Numbered from the stretch's first letter, positions 1-4,956 are shown. The stretch: 5,389 bases of DNA from Pseudomonadota bacterium (GCA_023437255.1 JAEZGR010000172.1:1-5389); one strand, 5' to 3'. Translations and numbers: made by a program. Notes: generated by a model from the letters alone, not told the origin.

Positions 1-428
1 AGGCTCGTGCGCAGTGGCCCCAGCACACCCGTCAGGGTGATGTAGGCGGAAATGCCCAGGCAGAGCAGCACGACGAATGAACGCAGGTTGCCCTGGCCGA
101 GCAACACGAGCGCTCGCGCCCCACAGCCATTGGCCATTCCCATGCCATAACCGAACATCAGGCCGCCCAGCGGAACGAGCAGCCAGGACCAGCTGGGCAT
201 CAGATACAGCGATTTGCTCAGGTCGACAATGCCGGCACCCCACAGCAGCTGCGTGCCGGCCAGCGCGACTGCCAAGGCGGTGGCAAAGCTGTGCAGCTTA
301 TAGCCGTCAGCCCCGGACCAGTACTCTTTCAGACCTCGCTGCAAACAAAAACCGGTGACCTGGCCACAGGCCCCAAAAAGGAGCCCGATGGCCAGGGCAG
401 CCAGAAGGACCAGTTCGACGTGTGTCAT
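1..428 (-). CDS. YeeE/YedE-family sulfur-compound transporter, N-terminal part (cut by window edge)
   Basis: This is an integral inner-membrane protein of the YeeE/YedE family (PF04143), whose studied members carry thiosulfate or related reduced-sulfur compounds. The 142 visible residues start at ATG 428-426; upstream in frame there is a stop (TAA) after only four codons, so no longer start exists. Hydrophobic segments are visible at about residues 4-22, 48-66, 80-100 and 116-138. Family hallmarks are FGACGQVTGFCLQRG (residues 18-32, two Cys) and NGCGARALVLLGQGNLRS (100-117). The gene begins 16 bases after the flavoprotein stop with only a weak Shine-Dalgarno, consistent with co-transcription and coupling to fccB. 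Family and topology follow from the sequence. The substrate (sulfide, thiosulfate or polysulfide-type sulfur) is inferred from the neighbouring sulfide dehydrogenase. The C-terminal part lies outside the window. Confidence 0.85.
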   Translation of the reverse strand, partial: MTHVELVLLAALAIGLLFGACGQVTGFCLQRGLKEYWSGADGYKLHSFATALAVALAGTQLLWGAGIVDLSKSLYLMPSWSWLLVPLGGLMFGYGMGMANGCGARALVLLGQGNLRSFVVLLCLGISAYITLTGVLGPLRTS

Positions 429-444
429 GTATGCCCGAATTTAC

Positions 445-1737
445 CTACGCCCGGGTGCCCCAGGTATCTTGTGCAATCGCCTTGTACCACGATTCACCGT
501 ATTCGGCTTCGAGCTTGCGGAAGGTGTCGTTCGCGTCTGCGGGGCTGACGCCACCGGAGGCCTCGGCGATCTTGCCATCCTTCAGGAGATAGGTGTGAGC
601 TACCGAAATACCGTAGTCGGGCGCGATCAGGCTGTAGCAGGTGTTCGCAAACGAGGCCTCTGCGGGCGGCTTGCCGGCCAGCGCGTTGACGATCGCCGCG
701 GCGGCCACCTTGGCTTGTGCGTTCGCCGAGAAGCCGGACTTTGGCATCGGCGCCGCCACCGTGGCGTCGCCCACCACGTAGATGTCGGGAACGAGTTCCG
801 ACTCGAACGTCTGGTGCTTTACCGGCACCCAGCCGCTTTCGTTGGTGACACCGGCAATTTCGGCAATCGCACCGGCCTTCTGCGGTGGAATCACATTCAG
901 CACGTCTGCTTTGTGGGTCTGACCGAATTCGCTTTCCACGGTGAGCGTGGCGGCGTCAACGCGCACCACCTTGCCGTCCTTGGCGAGCGGCACCCATTCA
1001 ATCAGGTCACCGTAGAAGCGCTTCCAGCCGGCCTGGAACAGGCCTTGTTTCGAGAAGGCGTCCTTCGCGTCGAGCACCAGAATCTTCGACTTGGGTTTGT
1101 TGTGCTTCAGATAATGCGCCACCATGCTGATCCGTTCGTACGGGCCCGGGGGGCAGCGGAACGGATTGGCAGGCGCAACCATCAGGAATGTGCCGCCGTC
1201 GGGCATGGCTTCGAGCTGCTGCTTGAGCAGCCGGGTCTGTTCACCAGCCTTCCAGGCGTGCGGCGCGCGGTGCGAAGCGGCTTCGTCGTAGCCTTCGAGT
1301 GCGTTCCAGCGGAAGTCGATGCCGGGCGAGAGCAGCAGCTTGTCATAAGCCAGGGTCTCACCGTTGGCAAGCGTGACCTTCCTGCTCCCGGCGTCGACGC
1401 CGGAGGCGAAATCGTGGATCACCTTCACACCCAGCGAGCGCAGCTCATCGAAGCCGTGACCTTGCTGCTCGAACGTGCGCAGACCGCCGAAATACAGGTT
1501 CGTGAACGGGCAGGTGTAGTAGGTTTTTGCAGGTTCGACCAGGGTGACGTCGATCGCCGGGTTGCGACGCTTGATGTACTTCGCCGCCGTGGCGCCGCCG
1601 AAACCGCCGCCGATTACAACGACCTTGCCAGCTGCGCCGGTGGCGTAGCTCGGTGCCATCATCAGGAATGCGCCGGCCGCGGTGGCCTTGCCCATGTTCG
1701 CCAGCCACTGGCGACGGGAGAAATTGACGTGACTCAT
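445..1737 (-). CDS. fccB: Flavocytochrome c sulfide dehydrogenase, flavoprotein subunit
   Basis: This 430-residue subunit oxidises sulfide to sulfur/polysulfide in the periplasm and passes electrons through FAD to the cytochrome subunit. A twin-arginine signal (SRRQWL, residues 7-12) with an Ala-rich stretch to about residue 34 implies Tat export after FAD insertion. The mature part opens with the dinucleotide fold VVVIGGGFGG (39-48). YYTCPF places Cys76 at the covalent flavin-attachment site (Cys42 in mature Allochromatium FccB). RCPPGPYER (Cys195) and NTCYS (Cys367) supply the redox disulfide; the Cys76-Cys195 spacing of 119 equals that of Cys42-Cys161 in Allochromatium. VVGDA (321-325) and MPKSGFSAN (331-339) form the second FAD contact, and the C-terminal FCSD flavin-binding region ends in SWYKAIAQDTWG. 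The start is fixed by ATGA overlap with the upstream cytochrome gene and by the Tat motif. SoxF-type proteins are close relatives, but the neighbouring cytochrome favours FccB. Confidence 0.95.
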   Translation of the reverse strand: MSHVNFSRRQWLANMGKATAAGAFLMMAPSYATGAAGKVVVIGGGFGGATAAKYIKRRNPAIDVTLVEPAKTYYTCPFTNLYFGGLRTFEQQGHGFDELRSLGVKVIHDFASGVDAGSRKVTLANGETLAYDKLLLSPGIDFRWNALEGYDEAASHRAPHAWKAGEQTRLLKQQLEAMPDGGTFLMVAPANPFRCPPGPYERISMVAHYLKHNKPKSKILVLDAKDAFSKQGLFQAGWKRFYGDLIEWVPLAKDGKVVRVDAATLTVESEFGQTHKADVLNVIPPQKAGAIAEIAGVTNESGWVPVKHQTFESELVPDIYVVGDATVAAPMPKSGFSANAQAKVAAAAIVNALAGKPPAEASFANTCYSLIAPDYGISVAHTYLLKDGKIAEASGGVSPADANDTFRKLEAEYGESWYKAIAQDTWGTRA

Positions 1738-2096
1738 TGCTTGCTGACCTCTGCGCTGGGTGACTTGGCGACTTGGGAGAAATGAAGGGCGAGCGCGGCC
1801 AACTGTTCGTCGCTCAGACCCTTGGCAAGGCGGTTCATGACCGTGGTGCCGGCAGGCGGGGTGTCGGCCTTGAATGCCTTGAGCTGTTCAAACAGAGCCG
1901 CTTCCGGGCGACCGGCAATGGTCGGAATGCTGCCGGGTGAACGGCCGTCTGTGCCGTGGCAATTGGCGCAAGCGGCGGCCAGCACGGTGACATCGAATGT
2001 CGACTGTTCAGCAGCGGTCGCCGGTGCAAGGCCGGCCCCGGCCACAAGCGCCGCCAGCATGGCGCCCCGACTGAGTAAACGGTGAGCAAGTGTCAT
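1734..2096 (-). CDS. fccA: Monoheme cytochrome c, sulfide dehydrogenase cytochrome subunit
   Basis: This 120-residue periplasmic c-type cytochrome is the presumed electron acceptor from FccB. A Sec signal peptide (Arg6 and Arg10, hydrophobic core about 12-24, cleavage near ATAA at 26-29) leads to a small class I fold. The heme motif is CANCH (43-47); the likely distal ligand is Met87 in TTVMNRLAKGLS. The order CxxCHGTDG, PTIAG, LKAFK, VMNRLAKG matches the first heme domain of the Allochromatium diheme FccA. The second heme domain is absent, so this is a single-heme version. The stop overlaps the fccB start by four bases (ATGA), implying translational coupling and 1:1 expression. The Shine-Dalgarno before ATG 2096 is poor; an internal Met13 start would destroy the signal peptide, so the longer form is preferred. 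A generic cytochrome c class I is the alternative, but synteny and motif order support FccA. Confidence 0.88.
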   Translation of the reverse strand: MTLAHRLLSRGAMLAALVAGAGLAPATAAEQSTFDVTVLAAACANCHGTDGRSPGSIPTIAGRPEAALFEQLKAFKADTPPAGTTVMNRLAKGLSDEQLAALALHFSQVAKSPSAEVSKQ

Positions 2097-2121
2097 ATCA
2101 GAATCTTTTAGGTCTTTGTAA

Positions 2122-2138
2122 GGTAACGCATGGTAACG
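2122..2138. repeat. GGTAACG direct repeat, 10-base period
   Basis: Two exact copies of GGTAACG at 2122-2128 and 2132-2138 start ten bases apart, about one helical turn, 26-42 bases upstream of the fccA start codon. Same-face tandem half sites of this kind are typical of an activator or repressor site or a 5'-leader element. No known regulator consensus was recognised, and a chance occurrence of a 7-mer pair cannot be excluded. Confidence 0.35.
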
Positions 2139-2179
2139 ACGCGATAGACCGAAACGAACGACACAATTGCTCGAAGCAT

Positions 2180-2194
2180 ATTACTTAAAGTAAT
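2180..2194. promoter_or_regulatory. Perfect 15-bp palindrome, candidate operator of the fcc operon and/or the plus-strand RNA
   Basis: ATTACTT (2180-2186), one central A, then AAGTAAT (2188-2194) form a perfect inverted repeat in an otherwise GC-rich segment. It sits 84 bases upstream of the fccA start and just before the candidate plus-strand RNA, where a dimeric repressor or activator could act on either direction. Sulfide-responsive ArsR-type (BigR/SqrR) regulators use AT-rich dyads, but I cannot match this to a published consensus, so the regulator is unassigned. Confidence 0.45.
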
Positions 2195-2213
2195 TAAGGG
2201 TCTGGGTATTCTG

Positions 2214-2326
2214 CAAGCTGAAAGTTGCCACGCTCAGGCCTGCGGCTTGCTTTCAAAGCTTGTCTCCTCGGCCAACAACTGGCCATTTTCAGCCCTTGCG
2301 GAATCCCGTAGCCGGGCTGTTTTTTT
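2214..2326 (+). ncRNA. Candidate structured small RNA or leader ending in an intrinsic terminator
   Basis: Three consecutive plus-strand hairpins fill this stretch. Hairpin 1 pairs CAAGCT-GAAAG (2214-2224) with CTTTC-AA-AGCTTG (2250-2262), 11 pairs with a two-base bulge. Hairpin 2 pairs GGCCA (2270-2274) with TGGCC (2280-2284) around a five-base loop. Hairpin 3 is the terminator at 2290-2326. GCAAGC at 2213-2218 can alternatively pair with GCTTGC at 2245-2250, so hairpin 1 has a competing fold. No protein gene precedes this on the plus strand, so the terminator must serve a transcript starting in the intergenic region, probably near 2195-2215; TATTCT at 2207-2212 is a weak -10. No known RNA family was recognised. 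It could be a free sRNA or an attenuated leader of the downstream GFA gene. Confidence 0.4.
2290..2326 (+). terminator. Intrinsic (Rho-independent) terminator
   Basis: CAGCCC-TTGCGG (2290-2301) pairs with CCGTAG (2306-2311) and GGGCTG (2314-2319), giving twelve pairs including two G-T wobbles, a two-base CC bulge and a four-base AATC loop. Seven T residues (2320-2326) follow at once. The geometry is that of a strong terminator reading rightward. Nothing coding precedes it on this strand. Confidence 0.75.
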
Positions 2327-2381
2327 GTGCGCGGTTTGTGTGCAAGACGTAACCTCACGTGGGCGTCCGCCGCCCCCTGCG

Positions 2382-2387
2382 TAGAAT
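2382..2387 (+). promoter_or_regulatory. Likely -10 box for the GFA-family gene
   Basis: TAGAAT matches the sigma-70 -10 consensus at five of six positions and lies 38 bases upstream of ATG 2426, downstream of the terminator. The expected -35 position (about 2359-2364, GTGGGC) does not resemble TTGACA, so the promoter is either weak, activator-dependent or served by another sigma factor. Confidence 0.35.
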
Positions 2388-2413
2388 GAGCTTACGTAAA
2401 TCTTTTGTCTGAC

Positions 2414-2420
2414 GAGGAGG
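2414..2420 (+). promoter_or_regulatory. Strong ribosome-binding site that fixes the GFA-family start
   Basis: GAGGAGG lies five bases before ATG 2426. The upstream in-frame TTG at 2405 would place this motif inside the coding sequence and has no Shine-Dalgarno of its own, so ATG 2426 is the start. Confidence 0.8.
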
Positions 2421-2425
2421 CCAGG

Positions 2426-2866
2426 ATGAGTGTTGATTCACCCAACCTTACCGGGGAGTGCCTGTGCGGCGCTGTGACCGTACGCATGGTCGCGCCGAGT
2501 CATCCCGCTGTTTCGGCATGCCATTGCAGCATGTGTCGCCGCTGGACCGGGGGGCCGTTCATGACGGTCGAGGGCCATGCCGCGCCGGAAATCGAAGGCG
2601 AAGAACATGTCGCCGTGTATCCGTCGTCCGAGTGGGCTGAGCGTGGTTTCTGTGGGGTGTGCGGCACCCATCTCTTTTACCGGCTCCGCGAAGGCACGTT
2701 CTATGCATTGTCGGCGGGGCTGTTCCGCGAATCGGAAGCGTGGCCGTTTGAATTGCAGGTGTTCATTGACGAAAAGCCCAGGAATTACGCATTCGCCACG
2801 CCGACACGCGAGATGACGGGAGAAGAAGTGTTCAAGGCGTGGTCGCCCGATCAGCCCCCGCAATAG
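2426..2866 (+). CDS. GFA-family (Mss4-like fold) zinc protein
   Basis: This 146-residue cytoplasmic protein belongs to the GFA family (PF04828), named for glutathione-dependent formaldehyde-activating enzyme; most members have no tested activity and some are simply zinc-binding. The cysteine layout is classic: GECLCGAV (Cys12, Cys14), ACHCSMCRRWTGGPF (Cys32, Cys34, Cys37) and FCGVCGTHLFY (Cys76, Cys79). The first and last groups with part of the middle group should hold structural and exchangeable zinc. The C-terminal region includes the usual LSAGLF and a short acidic, Pro-containing tail. The start is set by the GAGGAGG motif. The gene stands alone on the plus strand and its last eleven codons plus stop overlap the 3' end of the convergent SRAP gene. 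A link to formaldehyde is not supported by any neighbour, so 'GFA-family protein' is the safe call. Confidence 0.88.
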   Translation: MSVDSPNLTGECLCGAVTVRMVAPSHPAVSACHCSMCRRWTGGPFMTVEGHAAPEIEGEEHVAVYPSSEWAERGFCGVCGTHLFYRLREGTFYALSAGLFRESEAWPFELQVFIDEKPRNYAFATPTREMTGEEVFKAWSPDQPPQ

Positions 2867-3578
2867 GTGCAACGTGTTCCGGCGAGCCTGATTGAGGCGG
2901 GCAGGGCGTCTGTATGGGCTCGACCACGTCCGGGTTCTGGTAGCGCCGGTTCTTGACCTTCGGCGTCACCGGCCACCAGTGGAATTCGGCCGTTGCGCGT
3001 GCTTCCGCCAGGACTTCCGTGGCTTCCTCAACGGTCAGGGTGTAATCGAGCCAGGCCAGTGCGGCGTCGTGTCCAAGGCAAACGGGCTTGCGCCCGCGGC
3101 TCTGATCGACCATGCCACCTGAAGCGTCGGTAATCAATGCGAACCCGAACTCCGAGCATGGCTGATTGCCGGGTTCCCAGGCAGTGATTCCCGCCATAAA
3201 GACCGGTTGTTCGTCGCACGCGCTGACGTACCAGGGGTGCGCGGCACCGGTGGGGCCGGCCCATTCGAACCACCCGTCTGCGGGAACGATCACGCGTCGT
3301 GTGAGCAGCGGGTGCCAGACGCGCGAGCCCCGCAATACCGAATCGAGACGCGCCAGATATTGTGAGCGGCGCTTGTACCACGGTGGGCGATAGCCCCAGT
3401 GCAGCCGGCTGGCCTGGTCGTCACCCTTCTCGCTGATTCTGTGCAAGGCAATGGGCTGGGTGCCGGGCGCGATATTGTGCCGTGGCCCCTCCGGTACTTC
3501 GAGTGCCGCGTAAGGGCTCCAGTGCAGGGTGTCCTGATACTCTTCAAGCGCGCGGGCCTGCCTGATCCTGCCGAACAT
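2832..3578 (-). CDS. SRAP-domain protein (YedK/HMCES family) with degenerate active site
   Basis: SRAP proteins shield abasic sites in single-stranded DNA by a thiazolidine crosslink through the N-terminal Cys2. This 248-residue copy keeps the fold markers: RHNIAPGT (33-40), LHWGYRPPW (59-67), PADGWFEW (99-106), PVFMAGITAW (125-134), GFALITDASGG (145-155), KPVCL (164-168), WWPVTPKVKNRRYQ (201-214). The catalytic set is largely lost: it begins MFGR instead of MCGR (Phe2), has YLARLDS where INARxET is expected (Leu75 for Asn75), and has VDQSRGRKP where VDIHDRRP is expected (Ser160 for His160). Only Glu105 remains. Residue numbers coincide with YedK. The start at 3578 is fixed by AAGGAGG six bases upstream and by alignment to MCGR. 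TGC to TTC is a one-base change, but three independent losses argue against a sequencing error. The frame is intact. Probably it binds DNA without crosslinking, or has another role. Confidence 0.88.
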   Translation of the reverse strand: MFGRIRQARALEEYQDTLHWSPYAALEVPEGPRHNIAPGTQPIALHRISEKGDDQASRLHWGYRPPWYKRRSQYLARLDSVLRGSRVWHPLLTRRVIVPADGWFEWAGPTGAAHPWYVSACDEQPVFMAGITAWEPGNQPCSEFGFALITDASGGMVDQSRGRKPVCLGHDAALAWLDYTLTVEEATEVLAEARATAEFHWWPVTPKVKNRRYQNPDVVEPIQTPCPPQSGSPEHVAPIAGADRATTP

Positions 3579-3584
3579 TCGGTG

Positions 3585-3591
3585 CCTCCTT
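3585..3591 (-). promoter_or_regulatory. Strong ribosome-binding site fixing the start of the degenerate SRAP gene
   Basis: On the minus strand AAGGAGG is followed by six bases and ATG at 3578. An in-frame ATG at 3650 would add 24 residues before the SRAP fold and bury this motif, so it is rejected. The point matters because the second residue of the chosen start is the normally catalytic position. Confidence 0.85.
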
Positions 3592-3701
3592 GGAATGCCA
3601 AAACGGTTACCATGCGTGCGCAGGCACACACGGAAATCAACAGCTGGCACTCAGCATGGGGCGTGCCGTGGGGCCGACCAGGCAGTTGGGATCAACGTGG
3701 G

Positions 3702-3980
3702 TCAGTATTCACCGCTAAGATCACTTTCTGCCAGGATATCGGCGAACAGGCCCGAGTATTCGCGGCTCATGCGCTCGACGTAGGCCCGGTCGCTTTCGCT
3801 CATCTGACGCACGTGGGGAGTGATCCCCATCTGGTTCAAGCGCGCGAGTATGGTGCTGTAGGGATGAGACTTCCTGCGGCCCTTGAACGGCCCTTCGATA
3901 TAGGTCCCGGCGTTCGACAGATTGTCCATGGCAATGCTCTCGCGAGAATCTGGCACACGAAAGAGATGCACAAACTCCAT
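3702..3980 (-). CDS. Small hypothetical protein
   Basis: This 92-residue protein is not recognised. It has no signal peptide, membrane segment or cysteine. A basic patch GPFKGRRKSHP (30-40) is followed by a helical, acidic region with MSESDRAYVERMSREYSGLFADILAESD (60-87). Its coding quality is plausible: the high-GC region keeps an open frame with hydrophobic spacing suggesting two amphipathic helices. The start is uncertain, as ATG 3980 has no clear Shine-Dalgarno; Met18 (ATG 3929) is preceded by GAGAG at about eight bases and would give 75 residues. It lies upstream of the degenerate SRAP gene on the same strand with a 123-base gap, so it may or may not share a transcript. The basic patch would fit nucleic-acid or protein binding, but no function is claimed. 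Confidence 0.55.
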   Translation of the reverse strand: MEFVHLFRVPDSRESIAMDNLSNAGTYIEGPFKGRRKSHPYSTILARLNQMGITPHVRQMSESDRAYVERMSREYSGLFADILAESDLSGEY

Positions 3981-4097
3981 GTCGGAGTCATGGTTATTTT
4001 CAGCGATTTCAGTGGATCATGAAAAGCATGTACTTATTCCTCACAGCGTTCGCGACTTCCTTGCAACATTGCGACGCCTCCTGCGCGCGGTGACCGT
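3981..4097. other. Divergent spacer between the small hypothetical gene and the glycosylase gene
   Basis: These 117 bases must carry promoters for both directions. I see no good sigma-70 pair and no LexA-type CTGT-N8-ACAG box. A 24-codon open frame (4019-4093) ending four bases before the glycosylase start is present but lacks a Shine-Dalgarno. Confidence 0.5.
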
Positions 4098-4484
4098 ATG
4101 ACGCGAATCAACTGTGTGCCTGTCGAAGAGCTCAGCGGCCCGCATCTGGTAGCGGAGTATCGAGAACTGCCGCGAGTCTTTGCGCTGTCCGAGAAGGCGG
4201 CTGCGCGCGGCGGCGTGGTGCAGCCTGCACAATACACACTCGGTAAAGGCCACTTGCTGTTCTTCTACACCCGCTTGGGCTACCTGGCGCGGCGCCACCG
4301 TGAACTGGTACTGGAAATGAAACGGCGCGGGTATAAGCCCGCGTTCGAGGGTGTGGAACGGGCTCAGTATCCCGGAATTCCTGACGCCTATTGGCAGGAT
4401 TGGACGCCCACGCCGGAGGCGCTGCGGCTTAATCGGGCGCGCATCGCCTTGCGTGGTGGCGGCCAGGGGGCCAAGGCGAGGTGA
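4098..4484 (+). CDS. pdg: Pyrimidine-dimer DNA glycosylase / endonuclease V (T4 DenV-like)
   Basis: This base-excision enzyme removes UV-induced pyrimidine dimers with a combined glycosylase/AP-lyase reaction. The 128-residue protein starts MTRIN, giving the N-terminal Thr2 nucleophile and Arg3 after Met removal. HLVAEYRELPRVF (16-28) supplies His16, Arg22, the catalytic Glu23 and Arg26, all at T4 endonuclease V positions. GKGHLLFFYTRLGYL (49-63) matches the T4 GAGHVTFFY segment, and PTPEALRLNRARI (104-116) matches the next helix. The start is fixed by the need for Thr2, although the Shine-Dalgarno is weak. The protein is about ten residues shorter than the T4 enzyme and ends in RGGGQGAKAR, without the aromatic WYKYY tail that contributes to dimer recognition in T4, so the preferred lesion may differ. 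It stands alone on the plus strand, convergent with the COG4315 gene. Family members occur in phages, algal viruses and bacteria. Confidence 0.9.
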   Translation: MTRINCVPVEELSGPHLVAEYRELPRVFALSEKAAARGGVVQPAQYTLGKGHLLFFYTRLGYLARRHRELVLEMKRRGYKPAFEGVERAQYPGIPDAYWQDWTPTPEALRLNRARIALRGGGQGAKAR

Positions 4485-4511
4485 AGCCGGGCGAGAGCAC
4501 CGGGCCCGGCT
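4485..4511. terminator. GC-rich hairpin between convergent genes, terminator-like without T run
   Basis: AGCCGGGC (4485-4492) and GCCCGGCT (4504-4511) form an eight-base perfect stem with an eleven-base loop directly after the glycosylase stop and 11 bases beyond the COG4315 stop. Neither strand has a T run, so it may be a weak bidirectional terminator or an mRNA 3' stabiliser. Confidence 0.45.
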
Positions 4512-4521
4512 GAGCGCAGGT

Positions 4522-4884
4522 TCAGGGTTTGGCCAGATGCCAGACTCCGCCGACCCCGTCGCCGGAGGTGTCGCCGGGTTTGGTATCTTTCACGAACAAA
4601 TAAAGCGGCTTGCCCTTGTAGGCCCATTGCCGCTTCCCGTCGTGACTTTCCACGAAGCTCCAGTCGCCGCTGGCGACGTCATTTTCCCCGGCGAGCGCGG
4701 GTGGCCAGTTCTTTGCGCAGTTGTCCCGGCAAACGCTTTTGCCTTCGGTGTCTTTATCGAAGGTGTACAGCGCGGCGCCGCTGGCATCGATGAAGTAGCC
4801 GTCACGAACAGCGGGGGGCTCGGCCAGCACGGGAGCGGCCAGTACCGCAGAGAGGGCCATGAAGAGAGGTTTGGTGAGTCGCAT
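4522..4884 (-). CDS. Secreted COG4315-type repeat protein (PF03640)
   Basis: This 120-residue exported protein of unknown biochemical role belongs to the 'secreted repeat of unknown function' family. A Sec signal peptide (Arg2, Lys5, hydrophobic core 7-20) should be cut after VLA at 19-21, leaving a mature protein starting EPPAV; no lipobox cysteine is present. Two family repeats follow: FIDASGAALYTFDKDTEGKS (31-50) with CRDNC (Cys52, Cys56) and NWPPAL (59-64), then WAYKGKPLYLFVKDTKPGD (87-105) closing with GVGGVWHLAKP. The CxxxC pair probably makes a disulfide in the periplasm. The start is supported by AGGAGG at 4894-4889, four bases before ATG. The gene is monocistronic in view, 127 bases downstream of the second SRAP gene on the same strand. 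Periplasmic location fits the redox-rich periplasm implied by the sulfide dehydrogenase, but no functional link is shown. Confidence 0.88.
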   Translation of the reverse strand: MRLTKPLFMALSAVLAAPVLAEPPAVRDGYFIDASGAALYTFDKDTEGKSVCRDNCAKNWPPALAGENDVASGDWSFVESHDGKRQWAYKGKPLYLFVKDTKPGDTSGDGVGGVWHLAKP

Positions 4885-4956
4885 GCTGCCTCCTAGAAGG
4901 TGAGAGGCGCCAGGCTGCCGCGAGTGGAGTTGCGGCCATCACTGCCTGCACACTCG

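Larger units (their letters stand above)
2097..2425. other. Divergent intergenic region, 329 bases, rich in regulatory structure
   Basis: This non-coding stretch lies between fccA (leftward) and the GFA-family gene (rightward). From left to right it holds a GGTAACG direct repeat (2122-2138), a perfect AT-rich palindrome (2180-2194), three successive plus-strand hairpins with a terminal T run (2214-2326), a likely -10 box (2382-2387) and a Shine-Dalgarno (2414-2420). I found no convincing sigma-70 -35/-10 pair for the leftward fcc operon. Confidence 0.8.

Noticed and set aside
355..1785. 476-codon plus-strand open frame antisense to the flavoprotein gene
   Set aside because: It lies opposite fccB, whose motifs are unmistakable; long antisense frames are common in GC-rich DNA and its translation shows no recognisable family.
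2405..2425. Upstream TTG start for the GFA-family protein, adding seven residues
   Set aside because: The GAGGAGG motif at 2414-2420 lies within this extension and is correctly spaced for ATG 2426.
2832..3578. Calling the left SRAP gene a pseudogene
   Set aside because: There are no stops or frameshifts, it has full family length, conserved fold motifs and an intact ribosome-binding site; only catalytic residues changed.
2129..3615. GCATGGTAAC 10-mer found both upstream of fccA and (minus strand) upstream of the left SRAP gene
   Set aside because: Shared 10-mers are expected by chance in a window of this size on two strands, so no common regulator is claimed.
3579..3650. Upstream ATG start for the left SRAP gene, adding 24 residues with a cysteine
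   Set aside because: It buries the AAGGAGG motif and the extra cysteine is not at an N-terminal position that could replace Cys2, so it does not rescue catalysis.
3399..4022. 207-codon plus-strand open frame across the SRAP start and the small hypothetical gene
   Set aside because: It is opposite a confirmed SRAP gene, lacks a Shine-Dalgarno and has no recognisable motif.
4019..4093. 24-codon leader-peptide frame (MKSMYLF...) ending four bases before the glycosylase start
   Set aside because: It has no Shine-Dalgarno, no regulatory codon run and no attenuator hairpins; frames this short are expected by chance.
3981..4097. LexA (SOS) box upstream of the repair genes
   Set aside because: No CTGT-N8-ACAG-like dyad was found here or upstream of the left SRAP gene; CTGTGAGGAATAAGTAC on the minus strand lacks the second half site.
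4351..4896. 181-codon plus-strand frame overlapping the glycosylase and running antisense to the COG4315 gene
   Set aside because: Both overlapped genes have clear family motifs; this frame has none.
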